From an uncultured Clostridia bacterium (GTDB taxonomy: Bacteria > Bacillota > Clostridia > Christensenellales > Borkfalkiaceae), in the NCBI GenBank assembly GCA_934278995.1, contig CAKQWM010000027.1, forward strand, positions 1-6,422: a stretch of 6,422 nucleotides of DNA. Reading direction: 5' to 3'. Shown here one piece after another: positions 5,223 to 6,422 of this stretch. A program made the position numbers and the translations under genes. The notes under the pieces are model-generated. The model saw only the letters and a list, made by a program, of their open reading frames with translations, did not search any database and had not been told where the DNA came from. Every line of letters begins with the position of its first letter. The first letter of the stretch is position 1.

Positions 5223-6125
5223 ATGTATAATCATCAACTTGATGCTTTTATCAAGGTTGCGGATACAGGCAGCTTCGGAAAGGCTGCCGAAGCAATGTAT
5301 ATATCGCCGCCGGCGCTGATCCAGCAAATAAATCTTTTGGAAGGTCGCTGCGGTTTTAAGCTGTTTAACCGTTCAAATCGCGGCGTAACATTGACGCCTG
5401 CCGGGAAATCTCTTTATGAGGACGCCAAAACCTTGATACGGCTTTCCGAAGAATCTCTGAATAAGGCACGGGCTTTGGCGGAATCGTCCGAAACGACCGT
5501 GAGGATCGGGACATCACTTCTCTATAAGTGCAGACTTCTGCCTGAAATATGGGCACGTATCAGTGAGATGTGTCCGGAACTGAAAATAGAAATATTGTCT
5601 ATGAATGAATACAGCCAGCGCGGAGAAACATTTGCGGCGCTCGGAAAGAGTTACGACCTGTTCGAGGGGATTTATGGTTCGACAGGGTGGAAAGGTCTGT
5701 GCAGCTTTTTGGAGCTTGAACGGACGACGATCTGTTGTGCTGTTCCGAAAAATCACCGCTTGGCAAATACAAAAAAACTCACCATGCAGGATTTGAACGG
5801 TGAGTACATTGTCATGCCGATCGAGGGCGTTTCAAAAGAAATGGATGCGTTCCGCCATCATGTGAGAGATGATTTCCCGACCATACAAATTGTTGATTCA
5901 AGGCGCTATGGTGTGGACACATTCACCATGTGTGAAGTTGAGCAATATGTTTTGATCACCCACCCGATTTACGCAGACATACACACCAACCTGGTTACGA
6001 TTCCCCTGAAAACGAAATATACATTGCCGTATGGACTCGTCTATGCAAATGAGCCGACACCGGCGACCAGGAAATTCATTGAAGTGGTTCAGAAGATAAA
6101 CAGAAGCACTATACAGATAAATTAG
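5223..6125 (+). CDS. LysR-type transcriptional regulator of the divergent redox operon
   Basis: This 300-residue protein has the standard LysR-type layout. An N-terminal winged helix-turn-helix covers about residues 5-62, with F-x-x-V-A-D-T-G-S-F-G-K-A-A-E-A-M-Y-I-S-P-P-A as the helix-turn-helix. L-F-N-R-S-N-R-G-V-T-L-T-P-A-G follows, then a linker helix and a periplasmic-binding-protein-like effector domain (about 90-290). Several cysteines occur in the effector domain, including a Cys-Cys pair (T-I-C-C-A-V), but no redox role can be claimed. Such regulators usually bind a small inducer and activate a divergent operon while repressing themselves, which the intergenic dyads support. ATG at 5223 is chosen because GGAGGT (5213-5218) lies 4 nt upstream; a reading from 5175 would start inside the promoter. 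The gene ends before a strong terminator and faces the TnpV-like gene. Confidence 0.95.
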   Translation: MYNHQLDAFIKVADTGSFGKAAEAMYISPPALIQQINLLEGRCGFKLFNRSNRGVTLTPAGKSLYEDAKTLIRLSEESLNKARALAESSETTVRIGTSLLYKCRLLPEIWARISEMCPELKIEILSMNEYSQRGETFAALGKSYDLFEGIYGSTGWKGLCSFLELERTTICCAVPKNHRLANTKKLTMQDLNGEYIVMPIEGVSKEMDAFRHHVRDDFPTIQIVDSRRYGVDTFTMCEVEQYVLITHPIYADIHTNLVTIPLKTKYTLPYGLVYANEPTPATRKFIEVVQKINRSTIQIN

Positions 6126-6162
6126 AAACCAAAATATTGTTGTAGTTAGTCAGAAAATGAAA

Positions 6163-6195
6163 CCTGCGGAGATTTTGTTTTGAAATCTCCGCAGG
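6163..6195. terminator. Strong shared terminator between convergent genes
   Basis: CCTGCGGAGATTT (6163-6175), a 7-nt loop and AAATCTCCGCAGG (6183-6195) form a perfect 13-bp stem, 38 nt after the regulator's stop. The leftward side is followed by TTTCATTTTCT and the rightward side by TCCAAAAATTTATTT. It could serve both convergent transcripts; the leftward tail is the better one. Confidence 0.85.
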
Positions 6196-6272
6196 TCCAA
6201 AAATTTATTTCTGCTCACGGGTGTTGGCAGTAAGCAAGAACCAAATATTCCTTTGTACAGAACTTAATTGTT

Positions 6273-6422
6273 TTATCGGTAGATGATCTCATCCATGACA
6301 ATCTCTTCGGTGGTATTTTTGCAAGAATTCATCTGTGCCGCCCATTCAAGTGGAGCGGCAGCTTTCAGATTTTCATCAATACCACGGGATTTGGCGAGCT
6401 GAGCAGTGATCAACCGCACCTG
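6273..6422 (-). CDS. TnpV-like transposon-encoded protein, C-terminal fragment
   Basis: The last 49 residues of a leftward gene enter from the right edge and stop at TAA (6275-6273). The residues L-I-T-A-Q, then E-N-L-K-A, P-L-E-W-A-A-Q-M-N-S and finally E-E-I-V-M-D-E-I-I-Y follow the C-terminal pattern of TnpV. TnpV is a small protein of Tn4451-type transposons and many clostridial integrative elements; members end with a helix close to L-K-x-x-x-x-x-x-W-V-x-x-M-N-x-I-R, then E-I-V-x-x-E-L-I-Y. Its molecular role is not established. The frame runs cleanly to the edge with good codon use. I identify it from pattern memory; the N-terminal part lies outside the window. It converges on the LysR gene, with about 147 bp between stops holding the shared terminator. 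Confidence 0.72.
   Translation of the reverse strand, partial: QVRLITAQLAKSRGIDENLKAAAPLEWAAQMNSCKNTTEEIVMDEIIYR

Noticed and set aside
1..6422. CRISPR array, tRNA or rRNA genes
   Set aside because: No regularly spaced repeats, cloverleaf-type sequence or ribosomal RNA motifs were seen on either strand.

Overview
The window looks like accessory DNA from a Gram-positive anaerobe of the Clostridia (Lachnospiraceae/Ruminococcaceae type). The basis is moderate GC, strong AGGAGG-type ribosome binding sites, consensus sigma-A promoters, and protein families typical of gut Firmicutes mobile elements. No ribosomal or other housekeeping gene is present to fix the taxon.

Left part (1-1800, all leftward): a three-gene set reading lexA-like repressor -> small protein with a TnpW-like tail -> serine site-specific recombinase, which runs off the left edge. 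A perfect consensus promoter (TTGACA, 17 bp, TATAAT) with an 18-bp palindrome just after the -10 box drives the set. The repressor carries a UmuD-type Cys-Gly cleavage site and a Ser/Lys dyad. The element's recombinase therefore looks wired to a self-cleaving, damage-responsive switch.

Middle (1800-2380): about 580 bases with no credible gene but dense with structure. It has four hairpins in a row, a 14/15-bp tandem repeat, an 18-bp inverted repeat enclosing about 160 bp, two related hairpin/U-tract elements reading leftward, and further hairpins. It probably holds terminators for the flanking operon plus either a structured RNA or a DNA-processing site such as an oriT; the sequence alone does not decide.

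Right-centre (2380-5107, leftward): a tight redox operon. Its genes are an aldo/keto reductase with two C-terminal 4Fe-4S motifs, a classical single-domain aldo/keto reductase, and a DUF4405-type multi-pass membrane protein with several histidines that could bind b-type haem. A divergent LysR-type regulator (5223-6125) shares a 115-bp intergenic region with two dyads exactly 30 bp apart, placed as expected for LysR-type recognition and activation sites.

Right end (6126-6422): a strong 13-bp-stem terminator between convergent genes, then the C-terminal 49 residues of a leftward protein resembling TnpV, a Tn4451-type transposon protein. With transposon-type genes on both sides, the LysR/reductase/DUF4405 module is best read as cargo of an integrative mobile element. 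It may link cytosolic NAD(P)H- or Fe-S-dependent carbonyl reduction to a membrane haem protein; substrate and inducer cannot be read from the sequence.
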